Source: Larix kaempferi (taxonomy: Eukaryota; Streptophyta; Pinopsida; Pinales; Pinaceae). Taken from it: a stretch of DNA of 64,000 bases. Of this stretch, positions 54,721 through 64,000 are shown piece by piece (the stretch's first letter is position 1; each line of letters starts with the position of its first letter). Below the pieces are notes generated by a model that made no database searches, had not been told where the DNA came from, and saw only the letters and a program-made list of their open reading frames with translations. Location of the stretch: positions 10,598,501 to 10,662,500 of the forward strand of contig BSBM01000179.1 in assembly GCA_027924585.1 (NCBI GenBank), read 5' to 3'. A program made the position numbers and the translations under genes.

Positions 54721-56085
54721 TTATGTCACCATGGCATGTTCAGGTTGTCCCTTCAAATTGTACAAACCTCCCTCTTGCTTTCCAATCACTACTGCATCAT
54801 CTATGGTCTTTCCCTTTGGCCACATTAGGACTTGGCCATCTACAAATGCAACCCTCATACCTTTTGCATCTAATGCAGAAATGGAGAGTAAGTTCTTCTT
54901 GAGCCCAGGTACATAAAGTACTTCCTTCATCTTCAATGATTTTCCAGAATCTAGGTTGTAGGAGGCTTCACCACTTCCTTTGATTGGGTATTGATAATCA
55001 TCCCCAAGTTTCACCTTATGGGGTGATTCATGTTCAGATAGGTTCACAAAGGATTCTTTAAACCCAGTCATGTGTTTGGAAGCCCCACTATCAATCAACC
55101 AATCATTACATCCATGGGAGATGGTACCTGTAAGAGCAGAAATTAGAACATATTCTTCTTCACTTGATGAGTCATCATCACTACTACTTTCTGCCCTAGC
55201 CTTCTTCTTTGGAGGTTCATCATCTTCGGCAGCATGAGCATAAAACCTTCTTTTGCTGCCCTTCTTCTTCTTACTGGAGTTGTTGTTATTATCCCTTTTG
55301 TTCTTGGGACAATCTGAAGCAAAGTGACCCTTCTCATTGCATGTGAAGCATCTCAGGTCCTTCTTACTCTTTTGATGGAATCTTTTGTGGTGAGAGTGAT
55401 CCTTCTTGGTTTTGCTTCTCTTGGTGTGAGCTGCAAGAGCTTGATATTCTCCTCCCATCTTTTCCTCATGAGCTATGAGTCTAGCTTCTTCTTGAGAGCA
55501 TTCTTCCCTCAATCTGTTGAAGGAGATCAATTTCTTCCTTGCACAAATTCCTTGAATAAAGGAATCCCATGACCTGGGTAGGCCATTTAGAGTGGTCATC
55601 ACCACTTCACCATTCTCCACCATTTCATCTACTGCTTCTAATTGTTCCTTGATCTGGGAGACCCTTGAAAAGTAAGATTGAATGGTTTCTCCATTCTGAA
55701 ACTTCACTGCTTTCAATTGGTTCCGCAGGGTCATCTTCCGATTTATGTTCTTTCCTTCAAATAGCTTGGTCAAGGATTCAAACATCTCTTTGGGTGTCTT
55801 AAGAGAAGACACATGAGGTATGAGATGGTCTTTGATAGAATCAGCAATGATTCTCTTTGCCTTGACCAAGTTCTTCTTGTGCAATGCCTTGGCTTCTTCA
55901 TCCTCTAGGATAGGGATGTCTTCTTTCACATATGAGTCCAACTCATTCTCTTCCAGGATTAACCCAATCCTATACTTCCAGGCTCGGAAGTTGTCAGCCC
56001 CTTCAAGCTTATCCTCAAGCTTAGTGTGGAGAGACATCTTTAAGAGTACTTCAAATGGAAATAGAAAAGATTTAGGACTTACCAC
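54721..56085 (-). CDS. Copia gag and protease, intact 454-aa frame
   Basis: Residues 1-210 are copia gag (LEGADNFRAWKYRIGLILEE, MTLRNQLKAVKFQNGETIQS and YFSRVSQIKEQLEAVDEMVE, ELLREECSQEEARL-like). A Lys/His linker leads to the zinc knuckle CFTCNEKGHFASDC (about residue 245). An Asp/Ser/Lys-rich acidic-basic stretch follows, then the protease active site WLIDSGASKHMT (about residue 335) and LYVPGLKKNLLSISALDAKG. The end (GGLYNLKG) is the beginning of the pre-integrase linker. It is the only undamaged gene of the element. Non-autonomous elements that keep gag can package their own RNA; that is inference here. Confidence 0.92.
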   Translation of the reverse strand: MVSPKSFLFPFEVLLKMSLHTKLEDKLEGADNFRAWKYRIGLILEENELDSYVKEDIPILEDEEAKALHKKNLVKAKRIIADSIKDHLIPHVSSLKTPKEMFESLTKLFEGKNINRKMTLRNQLKAVKFQNGETIQSYFSRVSQIKEQLEAVDEMVENGEVVMTTLNGLPRSWDSFIQGICARKKLISFNRLREECSQEEARLIAHEEKMGGEYQALAAHTKRSKTKKDHSHHKRFHQKSKKDLRCFTCNEKGHFASDCPKNKRDNNNNSSKKKKGSKRRFYAHAAEDDEPPKKKARAESSSDDDSSSEEEYVLISALTGTISHGCNDWLIDSGASKHMTGFKESFVNLSEHESPHKVKLGDDYQYPIKGSGEASYNLDSGKSLKMKEVLYVPGLKKNLLSISALDAKGMRVAFVDGQVLMWPKGKTIDDAVVIGKQEGGLYNLKGQPEHAMVT

Positions 56086-56598
56086 TTGAAGTGCTGAAAC
56101 TGGATCTGGTCCCGGATTAGGGTTTGTCAGAGAAACCCTAAAAATTCAAAATGTGAATTTCAAAATTCCGAAAGGATAGAAAGATGCGCCTTGGAGAGCT
56201 GATCAGCCTAGTACATTCAGAATTTGAGATCAGCAAAGTCTTGCCCTTCAAAATTGCCTTTTTGTCCTCCCGGGTTCACTATGGAGAGCCCTGAATTAGG
56301 GTTTGAGTTTCCTGGAGATCTACCCAGCCAAAAATCTCGATCCAAAGCTCTAACCTTCGATTTTTGCAAGGATATTCCAGTTGTGCCTTCAGTTTCCATA
56401 AATTCCTATTTTTGTGGAAACCCTAATTTTTAGGGCCAAATCTGAAAATGCTCGGAACTGAATTCTGATTGGACAGATAGATGCGCCTTGATGAGTAGAT
56501 CCAATCTACTATACTGAATTTCAAAAAACTATGGAGAGAAACCCAATAAACAAGGAATACAAGCTTCCGTCACTGCAAAATGTCTTCTTCTCAGTTAA
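56086..56598 (-). other. 5' leader of the copia element
   Basis: About 510 bp between the primer site and gag. Two CTAATTTTTAGGG or CCCTAAAAATT phrases and repeated GATGCGCCTTG tracts (56184, 56481) suggest a short local duplication. No gene. Confidence 0.6.
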
Positions 56599-56610
56599 GC
56601 TCTGATACCA
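56599..56610 (-). promoter_or_regulatory. Primer-binding site for initiator methionine tRNA (copia)
   Basis: GCTCTGATACCA on plus is TGGTATCAGAGC on minus, directly adjacent to the 5' LTR end. It is identical to the primer site of the non-autonomous element at 34153-34164. Confidence 0.95.
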
Positions 56611-57218
56611 TGTTAAATTTTCAGTATTAAATCACAATACTATAGGATCTTTGCTGAGAGAATAACATCTACAGTATATCAATGCATGACAATCATAATA
56701 TGACAAGCATCACAAGCATCACAAGAATCAAAAGCATAGAGACAAGAGACACAGAGTTTCCGTGGGGAAAACCCTAAGGTGAAAAACCCCACAACTTCCT
56801 CAGAGATAGAGAGAGCAATGGCTCAACCAAAATACAACCAAATAACACTGAGATAGTCTCCTAGCACATGATCCTCCTCCTCCTCACTAGTGCGCTACTT
56901 TTCAGAGAGAGAGATAGATACTTTTCCGAGTGATTAAAATAGAGATCTCCTATCTCTATTTATACTCACCTTTTTGCCCAGTGACCTACTGGGGCCGACT
57001 TGTCTACTTGAGTACATCCACATTATATTATATATTAATTAGGGCCGACCCCATAAGGTGGTCTAATAACCCATCGGCAAGTACACACACTTGCGACACT
57101 TGTCAATCCACATGACAACACTTCCTTATAGAGGAATAACACATCTCTTATAAGGGTACAATAAATATATATATAATATACTGATGAAATACATTCCGAA
57201 GTTACATATACATCAACA
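56611..57218 (-). mobile_element. 5' LTR of the copia element
   Basis: 608 bp, equal in length to the 3' LTR. Differences by eye are AGCACATGATCC for AGCAGATGATCC, ATACTGATG for ATACTAATG and ATTCCGAAG for ATTCCAAAG. Confidence 0.95.
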
Positions 57219-57223
57219 CAGCT
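57219..57223. repeat. Target-site duplication of the copia element, right copy
   Basis: CAGCT, identical to 50241-50245. Confidence 0.92.
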
Positions 57224-57963
57224 AAGATTGAATTTGAAAGGGCTTGGAGGTTTTTTCCTTCTACCTCTAACTCTAGGAAGATGGGGCAGTGATCAGATAT
57301 CCCACCTGACCCTACCCACTGTCTGACAACATCAACTCCCAGTGCCAACACATCGGCCACCAGAAACCTATCCAGTCTTTTAGCCACCCTATGTTCCCCA
57401 GCTCTCTTATTCCTCCAAGTCGGAGTTAACTTGGATGGTAAAATGTCAATAAGATCCTTCCTGGCAAAGGATTGAATGAAATAATTTGCTAATGTATCCG
57501 GAGCAGCCCGAGGCCCCCACACTTCAGAGGACCCCAGAGTAAGATTTAAATCCCCACCCAAAATCACATCCCTTCCTTCAAAAAGATCCATACATAACAA
57601 GGAGTCCCAGAAGCCAGCCCTATTTAAATAGGGCCCGTAGATATTGAGAACCGTGATCATCCGACCGATCTCAGCATCCCAAACTTCCAAACCGATACCA
57701 GAAGAGATTCCCCAAGAACTATCACATCTGCAACTCTTTACCTTCCACCCCGATGCCATCCCTCTAGAGCGCCCCCGAGCATCCACTCCAACAAACTTCC
57801 AACCAGGAAGCAAAGATTCTAAATCCCGTTTTACATCCACACTGCCACCCAGAGTTTCTTGCAACAATAAAACATCCGGTTGATTTAAGTCTACCAGCCT
57901 CCGAAGCGACAATTTTTTAATGGGACTCGCCAACCCACGACAGTTGAAGGACATAAGTTTCAT
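57224..57963 (-). pseudogene. LINE-3 AP endonuclease
   Basis: The frame from ATG 57963 runs unbroken into the copia insertion. It has MSFNCRGLASPIKKLSL, DVLLLQETLGGSVD, LNIYGPYLNRAGFWDSL, VILGGDLNLTLGSSEVWGPR, TPTWRNKRAGEHRVAKRLDR and GISDHCPIFLELEV. All key residues (N, QE, Y, GDLN, SDH) are in place, so this domain itself looks intact. It is cut from RT by the copia element and thus counts as part of a broken ORF2. Confidence 0.9.
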
Positions 57964-58172
57964 AATATACCCCCATCCTGGGCTTTCACTGCTCTAAGTG
58001 CCCACTCAATAGAAGATTGTGTACCCATCACTAAATCCACTTTAGCCCGTTCTTGAGCTTTAGAAAAAAGGGATTTGCGGCCTCAACCTTTGCCCCCAAC
58101 ACTATATGCCAATTCAGGAAGTCCCTTCCCCCCCGATCCATCTACAGGTATCTCCCTACTTCGAAGAGCATA

Positions 58173-59432
58173 TCAGATATTTCTACTCTCAGAGCTGGTA
58201 GAGTGATTGGTGGATACATTGGACGGCGTGAAAACACTATCCTCATCAGTCGACAGATAAGGAGCAGCCGAGCATTGTAAGACAGTACGGGCTTGTGGAG
58301 TAGACCCAAGACTACCCCCCCCCAAAACATTAGAGTCCTCTAATAAGGAAACAACAGGAGATAAGAAATGAGACATACCTGAGGGATTCGTAGATGAACC
58401 CCGTCGAATAATGGACAACTCTGATAGCATTCTGGAAGTGGCTCGAGTAGTAGGAGTCGCGGAACACAAAGAATCCCCCTCAGCATCTGGATCCACACTC
58501 CCTATAATCTCCTTTCCATTGTTCACCAAAGGTGGCAACAATACCTCTGATCCATGCCTCCCACATATATCTGATGGTACCACAGAATCTAAGATCACCC
58601 CCCTGTCAATAGCAGGCCCACTCCCATCAGCCACCACCACCTGAGAGCTCACCATCGACAAAGGATCTGCGCCTACTTCTGCATCTTCATTGGTCAGAGG
58701 CTTACTAGTCCGAAACGGTAAAGGGCAACTGGCTACCAGATGTCCATGAACGTGGCAGCGGTGACACCTAAACGGCACACCCACATAATCTAGAATTTGA
58801 ACATAGTCCCCATCCTTGGATTTAACATTAATCTCAGCAGAGAGTCCCAGCCGAAGATCGATATTTACCAATATCTTAGCCACCATGTATTTGCCAGTCT
58901 CATAGTGGGAGGAATCAGAACACACATATTCACCAAGAAAATTCCCAATCTCAGCAAACCGAGTTTCATTCCACAAATGCATGGGAAACCCTGGAAGCTT
59001 CACCTACAACGGTTCTTTAACAATTTTCTCTGATTTTGAATCGAAGAAGGGGAACCAGCTTTTCAGAACAAGAGGGACTCCCAACATCGACCATTGTCAA
59101 CTTAATACAACATCGACCTCCCCTTTGTTCGATAAGATGAAGGAAAACCATCCTTTCGTCAATACCCGAACTTCAGGGGCTGATGACATGAAATTCTTCC
59201 ACTGCTCAGCCGCCCAACGCTGAAGGAAACCGCGACCAAATCTTCTGCCCCAAACATGTCCAACCACAGCAGTGAGAGAGAAATCCTCCGCCTCTGCCAT
59301 CGTAACATCCACCCCCAACACTAACAGGTCCTTTCTCTTCCGTTCTTTAACCATCTGAGCGGATTTTTTAAGTGAGTCAACCTTAGCAGAGATCCCTGTT
59401 CGAGGACTAGGTAGGGATTCAACATCTGGCAA
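58173..59432 (-). pseudogene. LINE-3 ORF1 (DUF4283 and zinc knuckle)
   Basis: Frames 59432-59097 and 59003-58173 are in register, separated by TGA (59097) and TAG (59004). The first holds TMAEAEDFSLTAVVGHVWGR, RWAAEQWKNFMSSAPEVRVL and GWFSFILSNKGEVDVVLS (DUF4283). The second holds KLPGFPMHLWNETRFAEIGN, MVAKILVNIDLRLGLSAEIN, the knuckle RCHRCHVHGHLVASC and a Ser-rich C-terminal tail. The TAG stands where such proteins have Trp (W-V-K-L-P). It binds LINE RNA in this family. Confidence 0.85.
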
Positions 59433-60428
59433 AAATTCTCCACCGCCCGGGGCAGCCTTTACATGACCACTGGAAGAAAACGCCCTGGGATACGGGCCCA
59501 GTATATACCTCTGGCCCCCCGCCTATCATGGAGGGTCCAGACAAAATCCCCGACCGAGTCATCCCAGCAATGACTTCTCCATCAGCAAAATTCTCTCTGT
59601 CACCTACTCCGACCGAAGTGTAATCCACATCCTCCACCATGCCAATCCCTTGCACCAAACAAGCAACAAATCCGCTGACAGAACAGGAACCCCAGAAATA
59701 ATAAAAAAATACCAAACACAGAAAGGGACCGGCCTCCAATCCACAATTCCAAGAATTATGCAATCATCACCACGCTTTCCTCAGCGATCCCCACACATCC
59801 CCGAAAAACCCGACCCTCATCCACGGCTAAGAGAGCATGACCAACCAACTACAAACCCCATCAATTGCTCCACACGACACCAAGAATCAATCCAAACATC
59901 AGCTGGACAAGCCAAAAATCACTAGATTTCATAAGCCCTCAATCAGCATAGCTCAAAATCCCTCGTTCCTTCTTCCTGGTTCTTGGACCGACCAATTGAA
60001 TCTAGTTATGCAAATCACTAATTAATAACTAAATAGACTGGCTCATTCATTGCAGAAATGTTGTTGCTATACAAGTACCATGGAAGAGAAGACCGCATGG
60101 GATAATGCCGAGAAAAGGGATTTAGAGCGGGTGGTAATTAATTGAGGCCGAGTTTTAATTCCATTGTTGTAGTCATCCAAGAAGGTCATCCTCTGGTCCG
60201 ATGCCTTAATTTCTTATTTGTAATCAAATCCAATCAGAACTTCATCAACATAAATCTTCAGATCCCCTGTAATGCTGCTCACGTCCTTCAATCATTTCTG
60301 AACCTTGATGTTCCATGGCGAGGGTTGTTGAATCTTGAATTCATATTCCACGCTTCTTGCAGCTCTCAAAATCTCTGATCATCGGTTCCACCAATTGAAC
60401 ATAGTGTTAAAAGGAATTGAGTTCTCCA
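59433..60428 (-). other. LINE-3 5' leader
   Basis: About 1 kb between ORF1 and the target duplication. A 114-codon frame at 59419-59763 lies in another frame than ORF1 and may be spurious. A pyrimidine-rich phrase block (59,650-59,930) and a neutral stretch follow. The long leader and the duplication suggest a complete 5' end. Confidence 0.5.
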
Positions 60429-60525
60429 GCATTAGTACTAGTTGTTAAGGTCTCCATTTCAAATAAGTTGTAATTTCAACCTCGAAATGAAAAATAAGGG
60501 GTCATGGTAGCAATAGTTTACAATT
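60429..60525 (-). repeat. Dispersed repeat copy B, remainder, with LINE-3 target duplication
   Basis: 60429-60443 (GCATTAGTACTAGTT) is the right target copy. The following GTCTCCATTTCAAATAAGTT, GTAATTTCAACCTCGAAA and GGGGTCATGGTAGCAATAG are the reverse complement of the unit at about 9200-9320 in copy A. This shows that the repeat was one piece before LINE-3 inserted. Confidence 0.75.
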
Positions 60526-61495
60526 CCCTATAGATAAAAAAAATCCTTCTTCATAACAATTTAATCCTAAACGTATCATGATATCATGTGTCTAAGCAAA
60601 CTCCTTACACATATAACTTTATTAAAAAAACGCTACCTATATTGTAATTGCACCGAGAGGAGCACTCTTGTAAGGTAACGTAACGTAATGTAACATAACA
60701 TAAGGCAAAAAAATAATTAAAATATTAAAAATTGATGTCCATTTATAAAATAAAAATAAAAATTTAAACCAAGATATATCAACCAAAAGAGAAATCAAAT
60801 TTCTCAAGTTTAAATTAAAAAAAAAACACTCTCATGAAATTGGATCCCTCTGGATACTCCATAGATTTGAGTTTAAGATGGATCTATACTAGTTAACTAC
60901 ACAACAATCATCTCACCTCGAGACAATTTCACACCTACCAATCAAGGTTATACTTACCTTTCTCATTTTTTCGTTGAAAGTTTGGACAATTTGGTTTGGT
61001 AAATTAAATTGCAAGACATTGTAGAAATAGATATATGGCTTTAATCAAATCATTGTCACGAAAGAAAACAAGACAAAATGACTCCGTTGTCATCAATGAA
61101 CATTACAAGTTGTGGTATGTGCTTAGCAAAGGTGTGGGATAACTTGCACTCAAATAGCCTTCTGTCGGGGACGGAAAAATTTTCGGCGAGGCATAATTCC
61201 ACCTTTTCTCGTTATTTTTTGGAATTTCAATGATTTCGGTCGTCTTAAAATGGGCCAAAATCCCTAGAAACACAATTTCATAGCATAGTTCCGCAATAAA
61301 TAAAGTGAAACTAAGATTCAACCAGTTTTTATAACCCAATCTAAGAAACAAATCACCAAAAAAGTGGGGCCATTTGAGTGACAGTTATCCCAAGCCCTTA
61401 GCAAACGGATGGGAAATGGCTCCATCTCGTGGGGGAGGAATCTTCTTGGGGCGACTTTAAAGTCTCACCTGATCTTCCATGAAAGATGGACTCTG
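60526..61495. other. Spacer upstream of the MYB gene
   Basis: AT-rich and without a gene. A pentamer run (TAACG/TAACA)n lies at 60671-60705 after an AAGG start. No transposon ends are visible. Confidence 0.5.
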
Positions 61496-61583
61496 ATTTG
61501 TGGTTCAGAAAATAACCCACTTAAATAATAACAACCATCTAATTTGTGGTTCAGAAAATAACCCACTTAAATAATAACAACCA
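61496..61583 (+). repeat. 42-bp direct duplication in the MYB promoter
   Basis: ATTTGTGGTTCAGAAAATAA followed by CCCACTTAAATAATAACAACCA stands at 61496-61537 and again at 61542-61583 with no difference, so it is recent. It begins about 200 bp before the MYB start codon and may double any regulatory site in it. Confidence 0.9.
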
Positions 61584-61650
61584 CACCTATCTAAGCCAGA
61601 GTGGCCTCATCAGCCAATGAAATTCGATGTACGCCATAACGGCTTCTTTC

Positions 61651-61660
61651 TATAATTATT
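61651..61660 (+). promoter_or_regulatory. Possible TATA box of the MYB gene
   Basis: TATAATTATT lies 40-50 bp before the start codon. Position allows only a very short leader, so another upstream start is possible. Confidence 0.3.
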
Positions 61661-61699
61661 ACTTGTTCTATCTATTTCACTGAGACTAAGTACATGAAC

Positions 61700-62571
61700 A
61701 TGGGGAGATCTCCGTGCTGTGAGAAGGCTCACACTAACAAGGGGGCCTGGACTGAACAAGAAGATGGCCGCCTTATCGCTTACATTCAAGCCCACGGCGA
61801 AGGCGCCTGGCGTTCCCTTCCCAAGGCCGCAGGTTTCTTGCCAAACCTCTGAATGGAATTTATAATGGATTTTATAGCTGCTTGCAGTAAATTGATATAA
61901 GAGATTCTATATAACGTTTCTTGATTTTTTCCGATTGCAGGGCTTCTGCGATGCGGGAAGAGCTGCAGACTCCGATGGATAAACTACCTGCGTCCCGATC
62001 TCAGGCGAGGAAACTTCTCAGAAGAAGAAGAGGAGCTTATCATCAAACTCCACTCCCTCCTCGGCAACAAGTATGTAATTTCATAGCCTTAACTGCTTCA
62101 ATCCATAGACTGAATTTTATATTAAACGTATCTGGGGTGAGAGGTCTCAAATTTCTTGAAATGTTAATCGTTATTTGGAACCGAAATTTCAAGAACATGC
62201 ACCGAATTGATATTGATTGGTCTGTGAAACTGTACAGATGGTCTCTTATTGCAGGGAGATTGTCAGGGCGGACGGACAACGAGATAAAGAACTACTGGAA
62301 TTCCCACATCAAGAAGAAATTGGTGAGCAGGGGACTCGACCCCAAGTCCCATCGCCTCCCCGGCCACCCACGCAACAGCAACATTACCTGTTCCTCTCAG
62401 CAGGAAATTCCGGCGTTCCAGAGCCCGAGAACGCCGGAGATGGCAGACTTCTTTCAAGACGTCTGCTCTGAAAGCTCAGCGATGGAGCTGGCCGCTTCTA
62501 AAGCCGAAGAGCATCCCGACCTGAATCTTGATCTGTGTATCAGCTTGCCTTTTCATTCGTTCGAAGTCTAA
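61700..62571 (+). CDS. R2R3-MYB transcription factor, subgroup 4 repressor type (3 exons)
   Basis: Exons 61700-61832, 61941-62070 and 62238-62571 join to 198 codons. Start [18 protein letters not shown] is the canonical R2R3-MYB start (an in-frame ATG lies two codons earlier). R2 and R3 have the usual Trp pattern; the first R3 Trp is replaced by Phe (GNFSEEEEE), which is normal. R3 carries the bHLH-binding signature E-L-x2-K-x3-L-x6-L-x3-R. After the repeats come [15 protein letters not shown] (C1 motif of subgroup 4) and, at the C-terminus, [12 protein letters not shown], an EAR repression motif. Relatives such as AtMYB4 repress phenylpropanoid or flavonoid genes. Intron positions (after codon 44, phase 1; within K88) are standard. 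The C-terminal region is short and lacks the zinc-finger-like C3 motif of some relatives. No lesions. Confidence 0.93.
61833..61940 (+). other. MYB intron 1
   Basis: 108 bp, from GTTTCTTG to CCGATTGCAG. Splicing restores the [18 protein letters not shown] motif. Confidence 0.92.
62071..62237 (+). other. MYB intron 2
   Basis: 167 bp, from GTATGTAATT to ACTGTACAG. Splicing joins LLGNK to [20 protein letters not shown]. Confidence 0.92.
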
Positions 62572-63150
62572 TTCTGGCAACGGAGTGGGCTGCAAGTAAA
62601 CTATTGCTGGCAAAATAGATATTGTGAGCAGATTGCTCGTTGCTGGCTGTTTTTCTGACTCTAGAGTTTAGGCTCATCTCTTAATTTACTGGTGTCGGAG
62701 TCCACAGCTAGATCATTACGCACAACAGGATCAAATCATGTTTACCAGCTGTGGCATCCGAGAGAGTCTGTAACCAACATAAACACACAGAGATGGAAAT
62801 TAGTTCTATGAGTGTTGCAGCTAGCAGAAATTAGTGTATAAAAGCGTAGTTAAGCCATCTCGTGAAAGAAAACAGAAAACTGTAATAATTAGTGAGAAGG
62901 CATATGGATGATAATAGCTATCCGATGTTAGAGTATTGTTGTTATTAAGTTTGCTGTGCGACATTTGTTTTTGGCAGTCGATTTTGATTATGTAATTATG
63001 TAATTTAATCTTAGTTTGATTTTCCAAAATAGCAAATGTTAACATACTAAAAAAATCTAATATTTACATATTAATATTAATGTTTTGAAGCCTATTTTAA
63101 AGTATGCATGGCATATGGCATATGGCTTTACATTTGTATACGTGTTTGTT
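62572..63150. other. 3' flank of the MYB gene
   Basis: AT-rich and without coding sequence. It holds the likely 3' untranslated region; no single polyadenylation signal stands out. AAATAAAT-like words do not cluster. Confidence 0.5.
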
Positions 63151-63790
63151 ACTTTAGCAGGTCATAGAGACCAAGCAACTCACCGCGGAGGTCGAGCTAT
63201 AGGCAGAGGGAATATTGGGTGCGGTTCAGTTTTAATAAGAAAGGATGGATATGTTGGATGTTGGACTTGTGGAGAACTGCATATGATTGCCCTCAATATC
63301 AGGCTGCTGGGCCAGCACAGAGAGAGGGAGAGGCCAAGATGGGACAGAGTCCAGGACAGCATCAGATTCATGCAGTAGTGGGGCTGAGCATCAAGCCACA
63401 GTAATAGAGACTACAGCTAGGATTAACAATATTAAATTATCTATTTTGATTGATCCTGGTGCAACAGAAATTTCACATTTTGCATTTACTAGCAGTGGTT
63501 TGAAAGCCAAAGTTAAAGATGACTTCAAACTGGTAGAGATGGCTTTAGGAGTTAAGCAATCCATAGGTTCCCTTGTAAAGGAGTGGGTCGTCCAGATTGG
63601 TGATTGTTATACAAAGATGAAACTATATAGTCACAGCCCTAGGATCCTATGACCTAGTTATTGGAATGGATTGGCTTGAATCCCACCGAGCTATAGAAGA
63701 CTGTTTAAAAAGGGTAGTTCATTGTCAAGATGGTTTGGGTTATTATCTCTATTAGTAGCAGCAGTACTGGATGTGCTCAATTGGAAATTT
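63151..63790 (+). pseudogene. Gypsy zinc knuckle and aspartic protease remnant
   Basis: A Gly/Arg-rich stretch precedes CWTCGE and, in a shifted frame, YDCPQYQ, a damaged zinc knuckle. Then IKLSILIDPGATEISHF (active site D-P-G-A) leads to FKLVEMALGVKQSIG, VVQIGDCYTKMKLY and, after a frameshift, ALGSYDLVIGMDWLESHRA. The last is typical of gypsy proteases in chromovirus-like elements, a different lineage from the Tat-like element. Two or more frameshifts make it dead. It stops before RT; no LTR is visible before the window ends. Confidence 0.75.
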
Positions 63791-64000
63791 CACTGTTCCA
63801 GAAAGGTGAGGAAGTAATTTAAATATTCTTTTAACTATCATCACCCTGTTATATAGTATTTGGTTAATTCACAATTTTTTATCTCTCAAATTGTAATTTT
63901 GGAACTTCATTTATATAATATTTGATTAAGTTGCAATTTTTCATGTTTCAAATTATAATTTTGAATACCTAAACGGATTTTGCTCTTAAACACCTTTAAT
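63791..64000. repeat. AT-rich tail with a diverged 62-bp tandem duplication
   Basis: ATAGTATTTGGTTAATTCAC with the following TCAAATTGTAATTTTGGA (63854-63905) recurs as ATAATATTTGATTAAGTTGC with TCAAATTATAATTTTGAA (63916-63966). No coding sequence. Confidence 0.65.

Larger units (their letters stand above)
50246..57218 (-). mobile_element. Ty1/copia retrotransposon, internally deleted, young
   Basis: Two 608-bp LTRs differ at only about three positions by eye, so insertion was recent. An initiator-Met primer site (56599-56610), a polypurine tract and CAGCT duplications complete the structure. Gag and protease are intact as one 454-codon frame and the C-terminal RT/RNase H part is open. The whole integrase and most of RT are missing or reduced to debris. 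It could not move alone, so it was probably mobilised in trans. It split the linker of LINE-3 ORF2. Confidence 0.95.
46556..60428 (-). mobile_element. LINE-3: L1-type LINE interrupted by a copia element
   Basis: Subtracting the copia insertion with one target copy leaves about 6.9 kb. Order on the minus strand: 5' leader, ORF1, ORF2 with endonuclease, linker (split by copia), RT, zf-RVT, RNase H, short 3' region, A-tail. RT to RNase H stays in a single frame (49993 to 46820) with five nonsense codons. It inserted into copy B of the dispersed repeat: repeat sequence continues on both sides of the 15-bp target duplication. Confidence 0.88.

Noticed and set aside
61921-62571. 216-codon continuous frame across the MYB locus
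   Set aside because: It reads through intron 2 and starts inside intron 1. Splicing with clear GT-AG borders gives the canonical R2R3 domain, so the continuous frame is wrong.

Overview
This is nuclear DNA of a seed plant with a large, transposon-filled genome. The grounds are an intron-split R2R3-MYB gene, plant-type LINEs with a C-terminal RNase H, Ty3/gypsy and Ty1/copia LTR retrotransposons, initiator-Met tRNA primer sites, and long AT-rich spacers. The composition would fit a gymnosperm or a large angiosperm genome, but I cannot name a species. I see no bacterial-type genes, CRISPR arrays, rRNA or tRNA genes.

Layout. 1-904: the 5' LTR and internal edge of a minus-strand LTR element that leaves the window. 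905-2650: nothing recognisable. 2651-6085: a decayed plus-strand LINE (LINE-1), fused at about 6085 to a plus-strand gypsy gag-protease relic that ends at about 8905. 8935-10715: a dispersed repeat (copy A) with diverged tandem units and a 130-bp palindrome. 11064-11815: two fragments of a SMXL/D53-like gene (strigolactone/karrikin signalling), now a pseudogene. 13616-42467: a four-level nest. LINE-2 (minus, 14-bp target duplication) is split by a 22.9-kb Tat-like gypsy element (minus, duplication CCTTA). That element is split by a 7.5-kb non-autonomous LTR element (plus, duplication GATGG), whose 3' LTR holds a 709-bp solo LTR (duplication ATTTG). Removing each insertion restores the sequence below it, and the two 2022-bp LTRs of the non-autonomous element then have exactly equal length. 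42468-44570: old spacer with a diverged tandem duplication of about 570 bp. 44600-46555 plus 60429-60525: copy B of the dispersed repeat, inverted, and split by LINE-3 (minus). LINE-3 is in turn split by a copia element at 50246-57218 with almost identical 608-bp LTRs (duplication CAGCT). 61700-62571: the one gene that looks intact, a three-exon subgroup-4 R2R3-MYB with an EAR repressor motif. 63150-63790: another gypsy protease relic.

The most unusual content is in the nest. The Tat-like element carries a second RNase H downstream of integrase. On the opposite strand, between that RNase H and the 3' LTR, it carries a plant-mobile-domain (PMD) pseudogene. The non-autonomous element has complete LTRs, primer-binding site and polypurine tract, but its only gene is an 824-codon frame of unknown family, broken by one amber codon. 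It has no recognisable pol domains, so it would need enzymes from another element. In the gypsy element and the two minus-strand LINEs, most premature stops lie in an otherwise continuous frame at positions where Gln, Arg or Trp codons are expected. That is what decay by methyl-cytosine deamination would produce.
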